Shown one piece after another: positions 1 through 9,005 of a stretch of DNA of 45,749 nt. Source of the stretch: Acholeplasmataceae bacterium (GTDB taxonomy: Bacteria > Bacillota_I > Bacilli_A > Acholeplasmatales > Acholeplasmataceae); NCBI GenBank assembly GCA_023264085.1, contig JALQTF010000058.1, positions 1 through 45,749 on the forward strand, read 5' to 3'. A model generated the notes under the pieces. The model did no database searches. It worked only from the letters and a program-made list of their open reading frames with translations, and was not told the DNA's origin. Each line of letters opens with the position of its first letter. Positions within the stretch are counted from its first letter, which is position 1. The position numbers and the translations under genes were made by a program.

Positions 1-535
1 ACCATGGATGACTTTCAGTAGAGTGCATCATGTATGCATCATATTTTATTTGTATCGATCTTTCATATGCTTTATCTATATCTTTACAAGCAAGATCATA
101 TATTTCTTTAGTATCTATAAAGGAACGGCTAGGTTCACAAACATCGGATATGATGAGTAATTTTCCATAGATATCTAATTTTTTATATCCTGTACAATGA
201 TATGTGACTGCATCTAGTATCGACTGATCATTTATTTGATAACGCGTTTTCCCAATGAAAGCAGCTGAAAGTGCGTGTAAATAATACGGTTCATTTTTAA
301 ATACAGTCATGTGTTCTTTGAATAGGTGCGACCTATGAAATGTGATAGTTTCATGCTTTGTCAAATCATGAAGATAAGCGATTATCTGTGCTTTTTCATG
401 ATTCAAATCATATGTTTTAGAAAAAGTTGACATACATGAAGCGACACCTTCAATATGTTTTAATCGTTTAGGGTGTTTAGACATGTATGTATACAGATCT
501 TTCTTTAAAATTGACAGTGTGTCTTTATAATCCAT
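1..535 (-). CDS. yqeK: YqeK-type HD-domain nucleotidase (symmetrical Ap4A hydrolase family), C-terminus cut by window edge
   Basis: Translating the minus strand from the ATG at 535 gives an open frame of about 178 codons running off the left edge. It begins MDYKDTLSILKKDLY and carries the HD-family metal motif AYLHDLTKHE (about residues 53-62), then AVTYHCTGYKKLDIYGK and ISDVCEPSR, the typical YqeK order (H-x-T-G followed by D-x-x-E-P). YqeK proteins hydrolyse diadenosine tetraphosphate symmetrically to two ADP using a di-metal centre. The start overlaps the end of yqeG by 11 bases, so it is the last visible gene of the alaS-greA-yqeG run; in Bacillus yqeG and yqeK also lie in one operon. Only the last few residues are missing. 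Family call is firm; enzymatic activity is inferred from the family. Confidence 0.88.
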   Translation of the reverse strand, partial: MDYKDTLSILKKDLYTYMSKHPKRLKHIEGVASCMSTFSKTYDLNHEKAQIIAYLHDLTKHETITFHRSHLFKEHMTVFKNEPYYLHALSAAFIGKTRYQINDQSILDAVTYHCTGYKKLDIYGKLLIISDVCEPSRSFIDTKEIYDLACKDIDKAYERSIQIKYDAYMMHSTESHPW

Positions 536-1082
536 GAATGTCTTTTGAATATGCTTTTAAAGCATCATTGATTAATGTCGGATATTTTTTCAACATTTTT
601 TTTAAAACGAATCGTTCGATCTTTCTATTCGTTCTAGTAAAGAAATGATCACTTCTTTGTTTGACAGGTTTTACTAGAACAGATAAGATATTCATTTTAT
701 TTGCACCAAATATATCCGTCATCAATTGATCACCAATAAAAGCTACATGATCTTTTGAACATGCTGCTTTATTTAAAGCTCTCTTATAGCCTCTTTTAAG
801 TGGTTTTTTCGCACTATGTATATATGGAATTTTAGCATGATTAGACGCTTTAGATACTCTTTTAAAACCACTATTTGAAACAATGATAATACTAAATGCA
901 GATTTTAATTCATTCAAAAACTGAATGTTTTTATTAGAAATCAATGTTTCATCATAACTCATAATTGTATTATCAAGGTCAAAAAACAAGGTATGAATAC
1001 CTTGTTTTTTTAATTGTTCGTATGGTATTTCTTGTATGCTTGAAGCATAATATGATGGTTTAAAGTGTTTATAAATAGCCAT
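525..1082 (-). CDS. yqeG: YqeG family HAD-IIIA phosphatase
   Basis: A 185-residue protein with HAD motif I FFDLDNTIMSYDE (about residues 33-45), motif II IIVSNSG (about 66-72), a motif III lysine near KKPLKRGYKRAL, and motif IV FIGDQLMTDIFGAN (about 115-128). The length fits the YqeG family (about 170-180). These are small cytoplasmic phosphatases of unsettled substrate, found in Firmicutes next to the GTPase yqeH and to yqeK. Here yqeH, aroE, yhbY and nadD of the Bacillus operon are absent between greA and yqeK. The start codon shares one base with the greA stop (TAATG), which indicates translational coupling. Confidence 0.9.
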   Translation of the reverse strand: MAIYKHFKPSYYASSIQEIPYEQLKKQGIHTLFFDLDNTIMSYDETLISNKNIQFLNELKSAFSIIIVSNSGFKRVSKASNHAKIPYIHSAKKPLKRGYKRALNKAACSKDHVAFIGDQLMTDIFGANKMNILSVLVKPVKQRSDHFFTRTNRKIERFVLKKMLKKYPTLINDALKAYSKDIHGL

Positions 1083-1555
1083 TATTCAATCGTGAGGATT
1101 TCAATTGTTGATACTTTGTTTGTCTCAGATTTAAATGTGACAACATCTCCAACTTCATGACCTTTTAATGCTTTACCTATTGGTGATTCAATCGAAATTT
1201 TATTGAGTTTTGGATCCACCTCGATACTTGAAATAAAATAAAACTCTTTTTCGAGATTTGCTTCTTGAAATTTAATTTTGACTTTTTTTCCGATATTGAC
1301 AACATCTTCATTGCTTGTTTTAATAATTTTTGCATATTTTAAGATGTTTTCAATTTCTGTAATTCTAGACTCGATACGTGCTTGTTCTGTTCTTGCAGCA
1401 TCATAATCTGCATTCTCTGATAAGTCTCCTTGTGCTCTTGCTTCTTTAAGTGCATCTAAGTTTTCTTGTCTTTTGACGTCAACGAGCTCTTTTAGTTCTT
1501 CTTTTAAATGATCATAACCTTCTTGAGTTAATTGATACACTGGTTTTGTTGCCAT
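1082..1555 (-). CDS. greA: Transcription elongation factor GreA
   Basis: A 157-residue protein of standard GreA length. The N-terminal half is the antiparallel coiled coil that enters the RNA polymerase secondary channel, with the acidic tip GDLSENADYDAAR (about residues 43-55). The C-terminal half is the FKBP-like domain ending in ISIESPIGKALKGHEVGD. GreA stimulates cleavage of backtracked transcripts. A strong ribosome site AGGAGG lies five bases before the ATG. A TATAAT at 1582-1587 on the minus strand, overlapping the end of the upstream peptidase gene, could give greA its own transcript in addition to read-through from alaS. Confidence 0.97.
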   Translation of the reverse strand: MATKPVYQLTQEGYDHLKEELKELVDVKRQENLDALKEARAQGDLSENADYDAARTEQARIESRITEIENILKYAKIIKTSNEDVVNIGKKVKIKFQEANLEKEFYFISSIEVDPKLNKISIESPIGKALKGHEVGDVVTFKSETNKVSTIEILTIE

Positions 1556-1582
1556 AAAATCCTCCTAAATAATTCTTTTCTA

Positions 1583-2245
1583 TTATAACGTAAATTGACT
1601 TGGAATCGTTAATGTTTTGAGCCTTTTTGATAATTCTTTATCATTCGGACATAACTGATGTTGTAAATCATAAAATGATTTTTGATGGTGAAACTCTTTA
1701 GTATGCGCATACTCATGCATTAATACATAATGAATAAGTAATGGATCTAACATATATAAATATGTGTTAAGTGTGATCGTTTTTTTTAAACGATGATAAC
1801 TTCCAAATTTGGATGTTAGATATTTAAAATGATAGTTTACGGGAGTTATATTAAATAATGTTAAGTGTGACTTTATCTCATTATCATATTTTTTTATATA
1901 TGTTGTCATGGATATTTTTAAAAATAACTTAAACCCTTCATCAAATGATGTTGGATGTACGATTGTTAAATGATTGTCGCTAAAGTCAAATTTGAATTCA
2001 CCTTTTGTATATGACACTGAAATTGGCTTTCCAAGGATCGAATATGATATTGTTTTGAGATTGTTATATGTTTCTTTGATCTTATCTACATTTTCATAAA
2101 GGTACTTTTCAATACTGATGGATGATAATTTCTTAGGTATATTGATGTGACATCCTGAAGTTTTTATTCTTACATACATATGTTTTATCGATTTTTTATT
2201 AATGTATACGGGAACACCCTTATATTCTGAAATAGCACTCTTCAT
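1583..2245 (-). CDS. YgjP/WLM-type zinc metallopeptidase-like protein
   Basis: A 220-residue protein with the C-terminal zincin signature HYVLMHEYAHTKEFHHQKSF. H177, E178 and H181 form HExxH, and H187 is the likely third ligand, matching the YgjP pattern HELxH...H-x-x-x-F. The preceding SKFGSYHRLKKTITLN corresponds to the family's WGSC...LN segment. No signal peptide is visible, so it is predicted cytoplasmic. YgjP-like proteins are putative metallopeptidases; physiological substrates are not known to me. The start overlaps the trmR stop by four bases (ATGA) in the alaS operon. The unit is more divergent than its neighbours but all metal ligands are retained. Confidence 0.82.
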   Translation of the reverse strand: MKSAISEYKGVPVYINKKSIKHMYVRIKTSGCHINIPKKLSSISIEKYLYENVDKIKETYNNLKTISYSILGKPISVSYTKGEFKFDFSDNHLTIVHPTSFDEGFKLFLKISMTTYIKKYDNEIKSHLTLFNITPVNYHFKYLTSKFGSYHRLKKTITLNTYLYMLDPLLIHYVLMHEYAHTKEFHHQKSFYDLQHQLCPNDKELSKRLKTLTIPSQFTL

Positions 2246-2874
2246 GATGGACTCTTTTTACTTTTTATGATCATTTCTATGTTTGCGTCTAGATCATGAA
2301 ATTGATGTTTATCTCTAAAACTAACACTAATACCGTCCCCATAAGGTATGATCTTGCTGACATAATGATCATGAGACTGAATGAATGTCTTAAATTTTTC
2401 TAGTTTTTTTAACAATTGTCTTGTGTGTCTTTTTACTTGTGAGGGTTGCAAATGATGAAAATATATATTGTCAACAAAAATCATACCGGATGGATTTAAA
2501 TATTTTTCATACTTATTAAAAAAATTGATGTATTGGCTTTTTGCAGCATCAATAAATATTAAATCATATGTTATATTGTCACATTGATATGTTAATGCAT
2601 CATCATGAATGAGATGAATTCTATGACTTAAAGAACTTTTTTCAACAAATGCTTGTGCGATATCAAATCGTTCTTTATTTCTTTCAATACTCCAAACTTC
2701 TGCCCCTGCCTGAGCCATGATATGTGCACTATATGAAGTGGCAGTACCGATTTCAAGTACATTTTTTATTTGATAGATTTTGATGAGACCCGACAAAATA
2801 ACTGCAACATCGTCAGTAATAATTGGTATGTTGTGTTCTAAAGCATGTGTTTTAATTTGTTGAATCATCTTCAT
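2242..2874 (-). CDS. trmR: SAM-dependent O-methyltransferase, probable tRNA 5-hydroxyuridine methyltransferase TrmR
   Basis: A class I methyltransferase of the O-methyltransferase family 3 type: motif I VLEIGTATSYSAHIMAQAG (about residues 40-58), acidic IERNKERF, then DLIFIDAAKSQY and FVDNIYFHH, which supply the metal- and SAM-binding acidic residues. B. subtilis TrmR (YrrM) methylates 5-hydroxyuridine at tRNA position 34, and its gene lies in the same alaS-ruvX-yrzB...greA order as here, supporting the specific name. I use the ATG at 2874; a TTG at 2877 or an ATG at 2868 are also possible, none with a strong ribosome site. The gene overlaps the end of the DUF1292 gene by 23 bases, so translation is probably coupled. 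Confidence 0.8.
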   Translation of the reverse strand: MKMIQQIKTHALEHNIPIITDDVAVILSGLIKIYQIKNVLEIGTATSYSAHIMAQAGAEVWSIERNKERFDIAQAFVEKSSLSHRIHLIHDDALTYQCDNITYDLIFIDAAKSQYINFFNKYEKYLNPSGMIFVDNIYFHHLQPSQVKRHTRQLLKKLEKFKTFIQSHDHYVSKIIPYGDGISVSFRDKHQFHDLDANIEMIIKSKKSPS

Positions 2875-3121
2875 CAAGTTCTTGCTGATACGCTTCTAAT
2901 GCATCTTCTAGTTGTTCCCAAATGGCATCATCTTCGATATCTTTGAATGTGCCTTCTCCTTGATGAGTTTGACTTGGGATATATTCTGCTGCACTCACTT
3001 CATCAGAATCGTTGACTGAGAAGACAACATAGGATTTTTCTTCTATTTCTATAGTAAAAATAATCTCACAAAGTTGTTCATTTCCTTTATCATCTGTAAT
3101 AATTAATTGTTTATCTTCCAT
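2852..3121 (-). CDS. yrzB: DUF1292 (YrzB family) small acidic protein
   Basis: An 89-residue, strongly acidic protein (tail EDALEAYQQELDEDDSTN) with the DUF1292 pattern: LIITDDKGNEQLCEIIFTIE, then YVVFSVNDSD, then AAEYIP and DIEDDAIWEQLEDA. The function of this family is unknown to me. In Firmicutes it lies between ruvX and mltG/trmR, exactly as here apart from the missing mltG. A ribosome site AAGGAG precedes the ATG by eight bases, inside the end of ruvX (11-base overlap). The size is typical. Confidence 0.85.
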   Translation of the reverse strand: MEDKQLIITDDKGNEQLCEIIFTIEIEEKSYVVFSVNDSDEVSAAEYIPSQTHQGEGTFKDIEDDAIWEQLEDALEAYQQELDEDDSTN

Positions 3122-3533
3122 GTTGTATCTCCTTATAATTTAAATAATTTTGTAAAATGATGAGTGCGGCCTGAGTATCTTTTTGTGCTTTTTTCTCTTT
3201 TTGTGATAAGCCAAACATACGCATTGAATCTAATGCAGATTTGGTAGAGAGCCTTTCATCCCATAATATGACGTCAACTCCATTGAGTTTATGTTGAAAT
3301 TCCAAGCTGATTTGAGCGCGATCACCCATATCATTATTCATGTGTTTTGGCAATCCTAAAACAATGTGTGTCACTTCATATCGTTGAATAAGTTTTCTTA
3401 AATACTCAATTGCCAAGTCATAATGATGCTCTTTGAAACGAAATGTTTCTAATGGAGAAGCAATTACACCTGACTGGCTTATTGCAATGCCTAATGTCTT
3501 ACTTCCTAAATCTAAACCTAAATAAACACTCAT
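3111..3533 (-). CDS. ruvX: RuvX/YqgF family RNase H-fold nuclease (pre-16S rRNA processing)
   Basis: A 140-residue protein of normal YqgF length. It has the RNase H-like signature YLGLDLGSKTLGIAISQSG at the N-terminus (catalytic Asp about residue 7), then HIVLGLPKHMNNDMGDRA in the middle and VILWDERLSTKSALDSM towards the C-terminus, where the acidic residues complete the active site. Members are implicated in maturing the 16S rRNA 5' end and were also proposed as Holliday-junction resolvases. The ATG overlaps the alaS stop by four bases (ATGA), the same alaS-ruvX pairing as in Bacillus. Confidence 0.94.
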   Translation of the reverse strand: MSVYLGLDLGSKTLGIAISQSGVIASPLETFRFKEHHYDLAIEYLRKLIQRYEVTHIVLGLPKHMNNDMGDRAQISLEFQHKLNGVDVILWDERLSTKSALDSMRMFGLSQKEKKAQKDTQAALIILQNYLNYKEIQHGR

Positions 3534-6106
3534 AATACAAGTGCCTTCATCGCATCATCAATAAGATCTAGACGTGAGGTTCCACCTTGAGCAAAATGAT
3601 CTTGACCACCACCAGATCCTTCGGTCATCGAAGCGATTTTCTTAACAAGTACATTGGCAAGTTGCTTTGATGATTTAATTACATAGGATGCCTTTTGATC
3701 ATCTATATTAAACAATACAAGCGTGCCTGGATTTAAGTAATCAAATGCTTGATCCACTAGAGATTTTAAGACTTTTTTATCAATATGATTCACAGAAATT
3801 ACGATCATGTCTTGATTTTTTTCGTACTTATCTAGTTCTATTACAGATAATATGTTTTGTTGATCTTTTTCTATTTTTTGTTTTTCTAAATCTTTGATGT
3901 TTTTTCTTAATACTTCGATGTAAGTTCTAAAATTAATAATGTCCATATAAGTACCTTTAATTTCAGGTACTGAAACAATTAAATCATAAGCTTCTGATAC
4001 TATTTTTTCTTTAATCATTTCGATTTCATCTAAAAATGGCTTAAGTTCTTGTCTCATTTTTTCTTGGACGTGATGGCCAGTAATACCTTCCATACGATAA
4101 ATTCCAGACCCAATTGAACTCAATGATGTAATCGCGAATTGTTGAATATTCTTTGTATTAGACACATGTGTACCACCACAAAGTTCAATCGACCATTCCA
4201 TATCGACGACACGTACTTGATTACCATACTTCTCACCAAAAAGTGCCATTGCACCTTTACGTTTAGCTTCATCTAAGCTCGTTTCATAAATATTCACATT
4301 TAAAGGTTCATCTTTAATGTAATGATTCACGAGTGTTTCTAGTTGGATGATGGTCTCTTGATCAATCGTTTCATAATGATTAAAATCAAAACGACAAGCA
4401 GATTGACTCACTTGTTGACCTTGTTGAAGTGCATGTGAGCCTAACACTTCTTTGAGCGATTGATGAAATAAATGTGCAGCAGAATGATTCTGACTTGTTT
4501 GTAATCGCGCTGTTTCATCTACTTTCGCATGTACACGATCACCTAAATGAAAGACACCTTCTTGACAAAGATGTAAAAACTGTCCATTTGGTAATTTTTT
4601 TACTTCTGTTATCGGAATGTTATCAATCATTCCGATATCGGATATTTGACCACCACTCTCAGCATAGAATGGGGTTTCTTTTAATACAATGCCCTCTTTA
4701 AAAACACCAATAACATTCGTTTCTACTTTAAGTTGATCATAACCAACAAATGTTGATTTTTCAGAGAATTGTAAATAGGCATCTTCTTGTTGGTGCATAC
4801 TCGATGTTTGTTTCATGGATTGTCTTGAGCGTTCTTTTTGTAAATTTAAAGCTTCCTCAAAAGCTTTTTTATTCACAGTAAAACCTTTCTCTAACACATA
4901 TTCTTCTGTTAATTCAAAAGGAAACCCATATGTGTCGTATAATTTAAACGCGACTTCACCCGATAACTCTTGACCATCGATTAAACTTAATTCTTGTTCT
5001 AGTAATTGTTCACCTTCTGAAATTGTTTCAAAAAATTTTGATTCTTCTTGAAAAATGATTTTTGAAAGAATATCTTTAAATTCGTTTAAGTAAGGATAAA
5101 AAGTCTCCATCATATTAACAACAGTAGGAATAAGTTTATGTAAAAATGGTGTATTTAAATTGATTTTTAATCCATATTTAACGGCACGTCTAAGCAATCT
5201 TCTAAGTACGTATCCTCGGCCTTCATTTGACAATACTGCACCATCTGATATTGCAAATGTCAAAGCTTTTATATGATCTGCAATAACTTTAAAAGCCATT
5301 TGTCCTTCATACTTTACACCAGATAATGTTTCGATGGTATGTATGATAGGTAAAAATAAATCCGTTTCAAAATTTGTTTTCGTGTTTTGCAGAATACAAG
5401 CAAAACGTTCAAGTCCTGCACCAGTATCAATATTTTTTTGAGGTAATAAAGGATAGTCTTCTCTAGAAAGTCCTTCTGTTGAATTAAATTGTGAAAAAAC
5501 AACATTCCATATTTCAATGAAGCGCTCATTTTCTATATCATCTTTGATAAGTTCAATGCCTCTAGAATCAAATCCTTCACCACGATCAAAAAATATTTCT
5601 GTATCTGGTCCACAAGGTCCTGGTCCAATTTCCCAGAAATTTCCTTCAACAGGAATAAGATGGTTTGGTTTTATACCTAAATCAATCCATGTATCGTATG
5701 CTTCTTGATCTTCTGGATAATATGTCATATATAATCGTTCTATTGGTATTTGGAAATATTGATCAGAAGTTAAAAGTTCATAGGCATAGTGAATCGCATC
5801 TTTTTTAAAATAATTACCAATAGAAAAATTCCCTAACATTTCAAAAAAAGTATGATGACGCGCAGTTTTTCCAACATTATCAATATCATTCGTACGTATA
5901 CATTTTTGAATATTGGCAATTCTTGGATTATTGGGTTTTTCTCTACCATCAAAATATTTTTTAAGTGGTGCGACACCTGCATTGATCCATAGTAGCGTAT
6001 TATCATTGTGTGGAATAAGGCTAAAAGAAGGCTCAATTGCATGTCCCTTATCTCTAAAAAAGCGTATCCATGTATCTCTTATCTCTTGACCTGAAAAAAA
6101 CTTCAT
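3530..6106 (-). CDS. alaS: Alanine--tRNA ligase
   Basis: An 858-residue class II synthetase. Domains in order: catalytic core from SGQEIRDTWIRFFRDKGH, with motif 2 around RNDIDNVGKTARHHTFFEM; a tRNA-recognition segment (about residues 240-450); the editing domain with zinc-binding NHSAAHLFHQSL and CGGTHVS; and a C-terminal C-Ala/DHHA1 domain ending GSGGGQDHFAQGG. The enzyme charges tRNA-Ala and hydrolyses mischarged Ser/Gly. All key motifs are intact and the length is close to the usual 870-880. GAGGTG sits five bases before the ATG. It heads the overlapping operon that continues to yqeK. Confidence 0.98.
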   Translation of the reverse strand: MKFFSGQEIRDTWIRFFRDKGHAIEPSFSLIPHNDNTLLWINAGVAPLKKYFDGREKPNNPRIANIQKCIRTNDIDNVGKTARHHTFFEMLGNFSIGNYFKKDAIHYAYELLTSDQYFQIPIERLYMTYYPEDQEAYDTWIDLGIKPNHLIPVEGNFWEIGPGPCGPDTEIFFDRGEGFDSRGIELIKDDIENERFIEIWNVVFSQFNSTEGLSREDYPLLPQKNIDTGAGLERFACILQNTKTNFETDLFLPIIHTIETLSGVKYEGQMAFKVIADHIKALTFAISDGAVLSNEGRGYVLRRLLRRAVKYGLKINLNTPFLHKLIPTVVNMMETFYPYLNEFKDILSKIIFQEESKFFETISEGEQLLEQELSLIDGQELSGEVAFKLYDTYGFPFELTEEYVLEKGFTVNKKAFEEALNLQKERSRQSMKQTSSMHQQEDAYLQFSEKSTFVGYDQLKVETNVIGVFKEGIVLKETPFYAESGGQISDIGMIDNIPITEVKKLPNGQFLHLCQEGVFHLGDRVHAKVDETARLQTSQNHSAAHLFHQSLKEVLGSHALQQGQQVSQSACRFDFNHYETIDQETIIQLETLVNHYIKDEPLNVNIYETSLDEAKRKGAMALFGEKYGNQVRVVDMEWSIELCGGTHVSNTKNIQQFAITSLSSIGSGIYRMEGITGHHVQEKMRQELKPFLDEIEMIKEKIVSEAYDLIVSVPEIKGTYMDIINFRTYIEVLRKNIKDLEKQKIEKDQQNILSVIELDKYEKNQDMIVISVNHIDKKVLKSLVDQAFDYLNPGTLVLFNIDDQKASYVIKSSKQLANVLVKKIASMTEGSGGGQDHFAQGGTSRLDLIDDAMKALVL

Positions 6107-6123
6107 GATTCACCTCGTATAAC

Positions 6124-6139
6124 AACTTGTATTGTATCA
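6124..6139 (-). promoter_or_regulatory. alaS: Extended -10 promoter for alaS
   Basis: On the minus strand TGATACAAT (6139-6131) matches an extended -10 (TGnTAnAAT). Its TGA is also the stop codon of the upstream acetyltransferase gene. A start of transcription near 6124 would leave a leader of about 18 bases containing the GAGGTG ribosome site. No convincing -35 was seen, which is usual with extended -10 elements. A T-box leader would not fit in this space. Confidence 0.5.
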
Positions 6140-6571
6140 TATTTTGCTTTCATAAAGCATCTTAACATGTAGAATTCCTTCTTCGATATAAGGTTTAGAA
6201 ATCACTTTAAAGCCAAACTTTTCATAATAATTCGTTAAATATGCTTGGGCGGATATGATAAATGACGCTTGATAGGAAGCCAATATTTCTTTTAGAATGG
6301 CACTTGCATATCCTTGTTGACGTGCATCTTTATGTGTTGCAACCCTCCCAATCGACATATATCCTTCATAACGTTGATCCTTTTTTAAAATACGGGCATA
6401 TGAAACGATTCGATGATCTTTAATATAAAAGGCATGATCTGCTTTAATATCGTCATAATCTGTGTCCACGTACATAATCTTTTGTTCTTCTACAAAAACA
6501 GTCAAACGAAGATTCATAATATCATAAAGCTCTAACGATGTAAGTGCATTAAATGGTTTAATCATCACCAT
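6137..6571 (-). CDS. ElaA-like GNAT N-acetyltransferase
   Basis: A 144-residue GNAT-fold protein. The N-terminal FNALTSLELYDIMNLRLTVF followed by VEEQ and DTDYDD is characteristic of the ElaA family, and IGRVATHKDARQQGYASAIL (about residues 85-104) is the acetyl-CoA pyrophosphate-binding loop (R/Q-x-x-G-x-A/G). AYLTNYYEKFGF is the usual C-terminal GNAT helix. The acceptor is unknown; GNATs acetylate amines on metabolites or proteins. It lies four bases after smpB in the same direction, with GAGGAT eight bases upstream of the ATG, so it is the third gene of rnr-smpB-elaA. Confidence 0.83.
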   Translation of the reverse strand: MVMIKPFNALTSLELYDIMNLRLTVFVEEQKIMYVDTDYDDIKADHAFYIKDHRIVSYARILKKDQRYEGYMSIGRVATHKDARQQGYASAILKEILASYQASFIISAQAYLTNYYEKFGFKVISKPYIEEGILHVKMLYESKI

Positions 6572-6575
6572 AATA

Positions 6576-7019
6576 TTATCCTCGCTTATTTATTTTTTTT
6601 AGACGCATATTCATATCTTTGGTTTGAAGATCATGCCGTTTATCATGAAGTTTCTTACCTTTTGCTAACGCTATTTCTAATTTTGCAAGGCCATCTTTCA
6701 TGTATAATTTTAATGGAATTATTGTTAATCCTTGCAATTTCTTTTTTGTTTCAAGTTTATTAATTTCATGTTTATGCAATAATAGTTTTCTTCTTCTTGT
6801 TTCATCATGATTAAACAACGATGAAAAAGCATATGATGAAATATGCATATTAATCACAAATGCCTCACTATTTTTTATAAGAATATAAGCATCTTGAATG
6901 TTTACTTTTTTTAAGCGCACAGATTTAATTTCTGATCCTTTTAATACAAGTCCAGCTTCAAATGTATCTTCTATGAAGTATTCAAATCTAGCTTTTTTGT
7001 TTTGAACGATGACGTCCAC
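6576..7019 (-). CDS. smpB: SsrA-binding protein SmpB
   Basis: A 147-residue protein with the SmpB N-terminus VIVQNKKARFEYFIEDTFEA, GSEIKSVRLKKVNIQDAYI, and the C-terminal KGKKLHDKRHDLQTKDMN tail that enters the decoding centre. SmpB binds tmRNA and rescues stalled ribosomes. The start codon is GTG at 7019, supported by AAGGAG six bases upstream and by family length. The start lies inside the end of rnr (32-base overlap). This is the common Firmicutes rnr-smpB pair linking trans-translation with decay of the faulty message. The ssrA gene itself is not in the window. Confidence 0.96.
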   Translation of the reverse strand: MDVIVQNKKARFEYFIEDTFEAGLVLKGSEIKSVRLKKVNIQDAYILIKNSEAFVINMHISSYAFSSLFNHDETRRRKLLLHKHEINKLETKKKLQGLTIIPLKLYMKDGLAKLEIALAKGKKLHDKRHDLQTKDMNMRLKKINKRG

Positions 7020-8997
7020 GTTGACTCCTTCTTTTTACTTGAGTTACAATTTTAAAATCTATGTGACGTTTGATAATATCAACATTAATGAGTTCTACTT
7101 CTACTTGATCACCTAAGCGATACAATAATCCTCTACGATCTGAATATGAAACTGTATGTTCATGATAAATGACATGTTGTTTAAATGTTCTTAAAGATAC
7201 GAATCCTTCAATACCATTTTCAAGTCTTACAAACATGCCTCTAGAAAGTGTTGCAATAATCATACCTTTAAATGTTTTATGTATTTTTTCAACCATAAAC
7301 TCACAGCTTTTGAGTTGATTCACATCTCTTTCCAACGATAGTGCAACACGTTCTTGATCGGATGTTTGTTTTGCGATATCCATCAAATCTAATTTTTCTA
7401 TAGGGTGATCCTTTAAAACAAACATATGAATTAATCTATGGATGATTAAATCAGGATACCTTCTTATGGGAGATGTAAAATGTGTGTAGTAGGTTGCTCC
7501 TAATCCAAAATGATGACTCAGTTGAGATTCATAGGATGCTTTTTGCATCGCTCTTAATAATATCATATGAATCAAATCTCTTTTTGGATGTTTGTCTGTA
7601 ATTTCAATGATCTTTTGAATATATCTAGCATCTTGTTGTTGACTATGTGGCAAAGCAACACCTAACTGCTTAATGATATGTAATGCTTTTTGTAGTTTAC
7701 CGATGTCTGGGACATCATGTGTTCGGTAAAGTGACGCAATGTGATTGTCACTAAAATGTTTAGCAACTGTTTCATTTGCAAGTAGCATGAGTGATTCAAT
7801 AAGTTTTTCTGCATCATCTTGTTTTCTTAGAGAGACATCGATAATCTGATGATTTTTGATGTGAAATTTAATTTCTTCAGTATGAAAATTCATTTCACCG
7901 CGTTGATATCTCATAATAGATAGTTTTTTAGAGATTTCATTGAGCGTTAAAAGCATTTCATGAAGTTTTTGATTTTTATGTTTTTTATGACCTTTAAGAA
8001 TAAGATTAACTTCATCATAAGTTAATCGATATTTACTCATAATCACTGTAGATTCAAATCGATGTGATACTACAGTGAATGATTCATCTAAAGTCATAAT
8101 AACACTTAGTGTTTTTTTAGGTTCCAAAGGATTTAATGAACATAAATCATTCGATAAATATTCTGGTAACATTGGAATCACTCGATCCGCTAAATAGACA
8201 GAAGTTGTTTTTTCAAAAGCTTGTTTATCAATAGCATCATTTGGTTTGATGTAATGAGATACATCCGCTATATGAACACCTATTTCATAACCTGATGGCA
8301 TCTTTTTCAAATGGATGGCATCATCTAAATCTTTTGCATCTGCACCATCAATTGTAATGACGATCTCATTGTCATAATCAATCTCAGTAAAAGATTCTTT
8401 TTTTATCGACTTTAATTGTTGATAAATGTTTTGATCAAATGATTGTGGCCACTCGTAACTAGAAACAATTTTGTTAGTTTCAATATCAGGATCATGTTCA
8501 TGTCCAATGACTTCCTTGACATGTCCATGAATGGTCAAATCATCTATAGAATCAATTTTAATAGATACTAAATGTCCATCCACAAGTGGTAGATCATAAG
8601 TTATATTCAGTAATTGTTGAATGCTATTAATCGGTTGAAAATATACGATCTCACCTTGTTTATGGCAACGGCAAATAATGAGTGTCAATGCACGTTGTAT
8701 AATCGATACTACCTTGGCTTGATATCCTGTATCATCAACGATTACTAAGTCATCTTGCATCGCACCATTCAAGTATTTCTTATCGAGATAAATATCATCG
8801 TCTGGTTGTCTTAAAAAACCGAACTCTTTTTTGACATCCATCGTTCCAATTGCATGATGTTTAATTAAACAAATTTTGTTATGAAAAACATCTAAATATT
8901 CATTTGTTTTTGCAAGTTTATGGATGTTTGGATCTTCTGTTTCTATACAATTTTGATATCCGTCATAAATTGCCTTAAATAATTCTTTTATGTCCAT
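6988..8997 (-). CDS. rnr: Ribonuclease R (RNB family 3'-5' exoribonuclease)
   Basis: A 669-residue RNase II/R family enzyme. An N-terminal cold-shock/OB region includes GTMDVKKEFGFLRQPDDDIY. The RNB catalytic domain (about residues 210-530) carries the metal-binding TIDGADAKDLDDAIHL, then GVHIADVSHYIKPND, and FTSPIRRYPDLIIHRL. A C-terminal S1 domain (GMIIATLSRGMFVRLENGIEG) is followed by a basic tail RSQRGRHRSKQKS. It degrades structured RNA and tmRNA-tagged messages. The length is short for RNase R (about 750-810), the N-terminal helix-turn-helix being reduced. The ATG at 8997 has no visible Shine-Dalgarno and lies nine bases after a terminator-like hairpin; an in-frame TAA just upstream excludes an earlier start. 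Confidence 0.95.
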   Translation of the reverse strand: MDIKELFKAIYDGYQNCIETEDPNIHKLAKTNEYLDVFHNKICLIKHHAIGTMDVKKEFGFLRQPDDDIYLDKKYLNGAMQDDLVIVDDTGYQAKVVSIIQRALTLIICRCHKQGEIVYFQPINSIQQLLNITYDLPLVDGHLVSIKIDSIDDLTIHGHVKEVIGHEHDPDIETNKIVSSYEWPQSFDQNIYQQLKSIKKESFTEIDYDNEIVITIDGADAKDLDDAIHLKKMPSGYEIGVHIADVSHYIKPNDAIDKQAFEKTTSVYLADRVIPMLPEYLSNDLCSLNPLEPKKTLSVIMTLDESFTVVSHRFESTVIMSKYRLTYDEVNLILKGHKKHKNQKLHEMLLTLNEISKKLSIMRYQRGEMNFHTEEIKFHIKNHQIIDVSLRKQDDAEKLIESLMLLANETVAKHFSDNHIASLYRTHDVPDIGKLQKALHIIKQLGVALPHSQQQDARYIQKIIEITDKHPKRDLIHMILLRAMQKASYESQLSHHFGLGATYYTHFTSPIRRYPDLIIHRLIHMFVLKDHPIEKLDLMDIAKQTSDQERVALSLERDVNQLKSCEFMVEKIHKTFKGMIIATLSRGMFVRLENGIEGFVSLRTFKQHVIYHEHTVSYSDRRGLLYRLGDQVEVELINVDIIKRHIDFKIVTQVKRRSQRGRHRSKQKS

Positions 8998-9005
8998 TAT
9001 TTAGT

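Noticed and set aside
4474..5708. Open frames on the plus strand opposite alaS
   Set aside because: They are antisense shadows with no ribosome sites and no recognisable domains.
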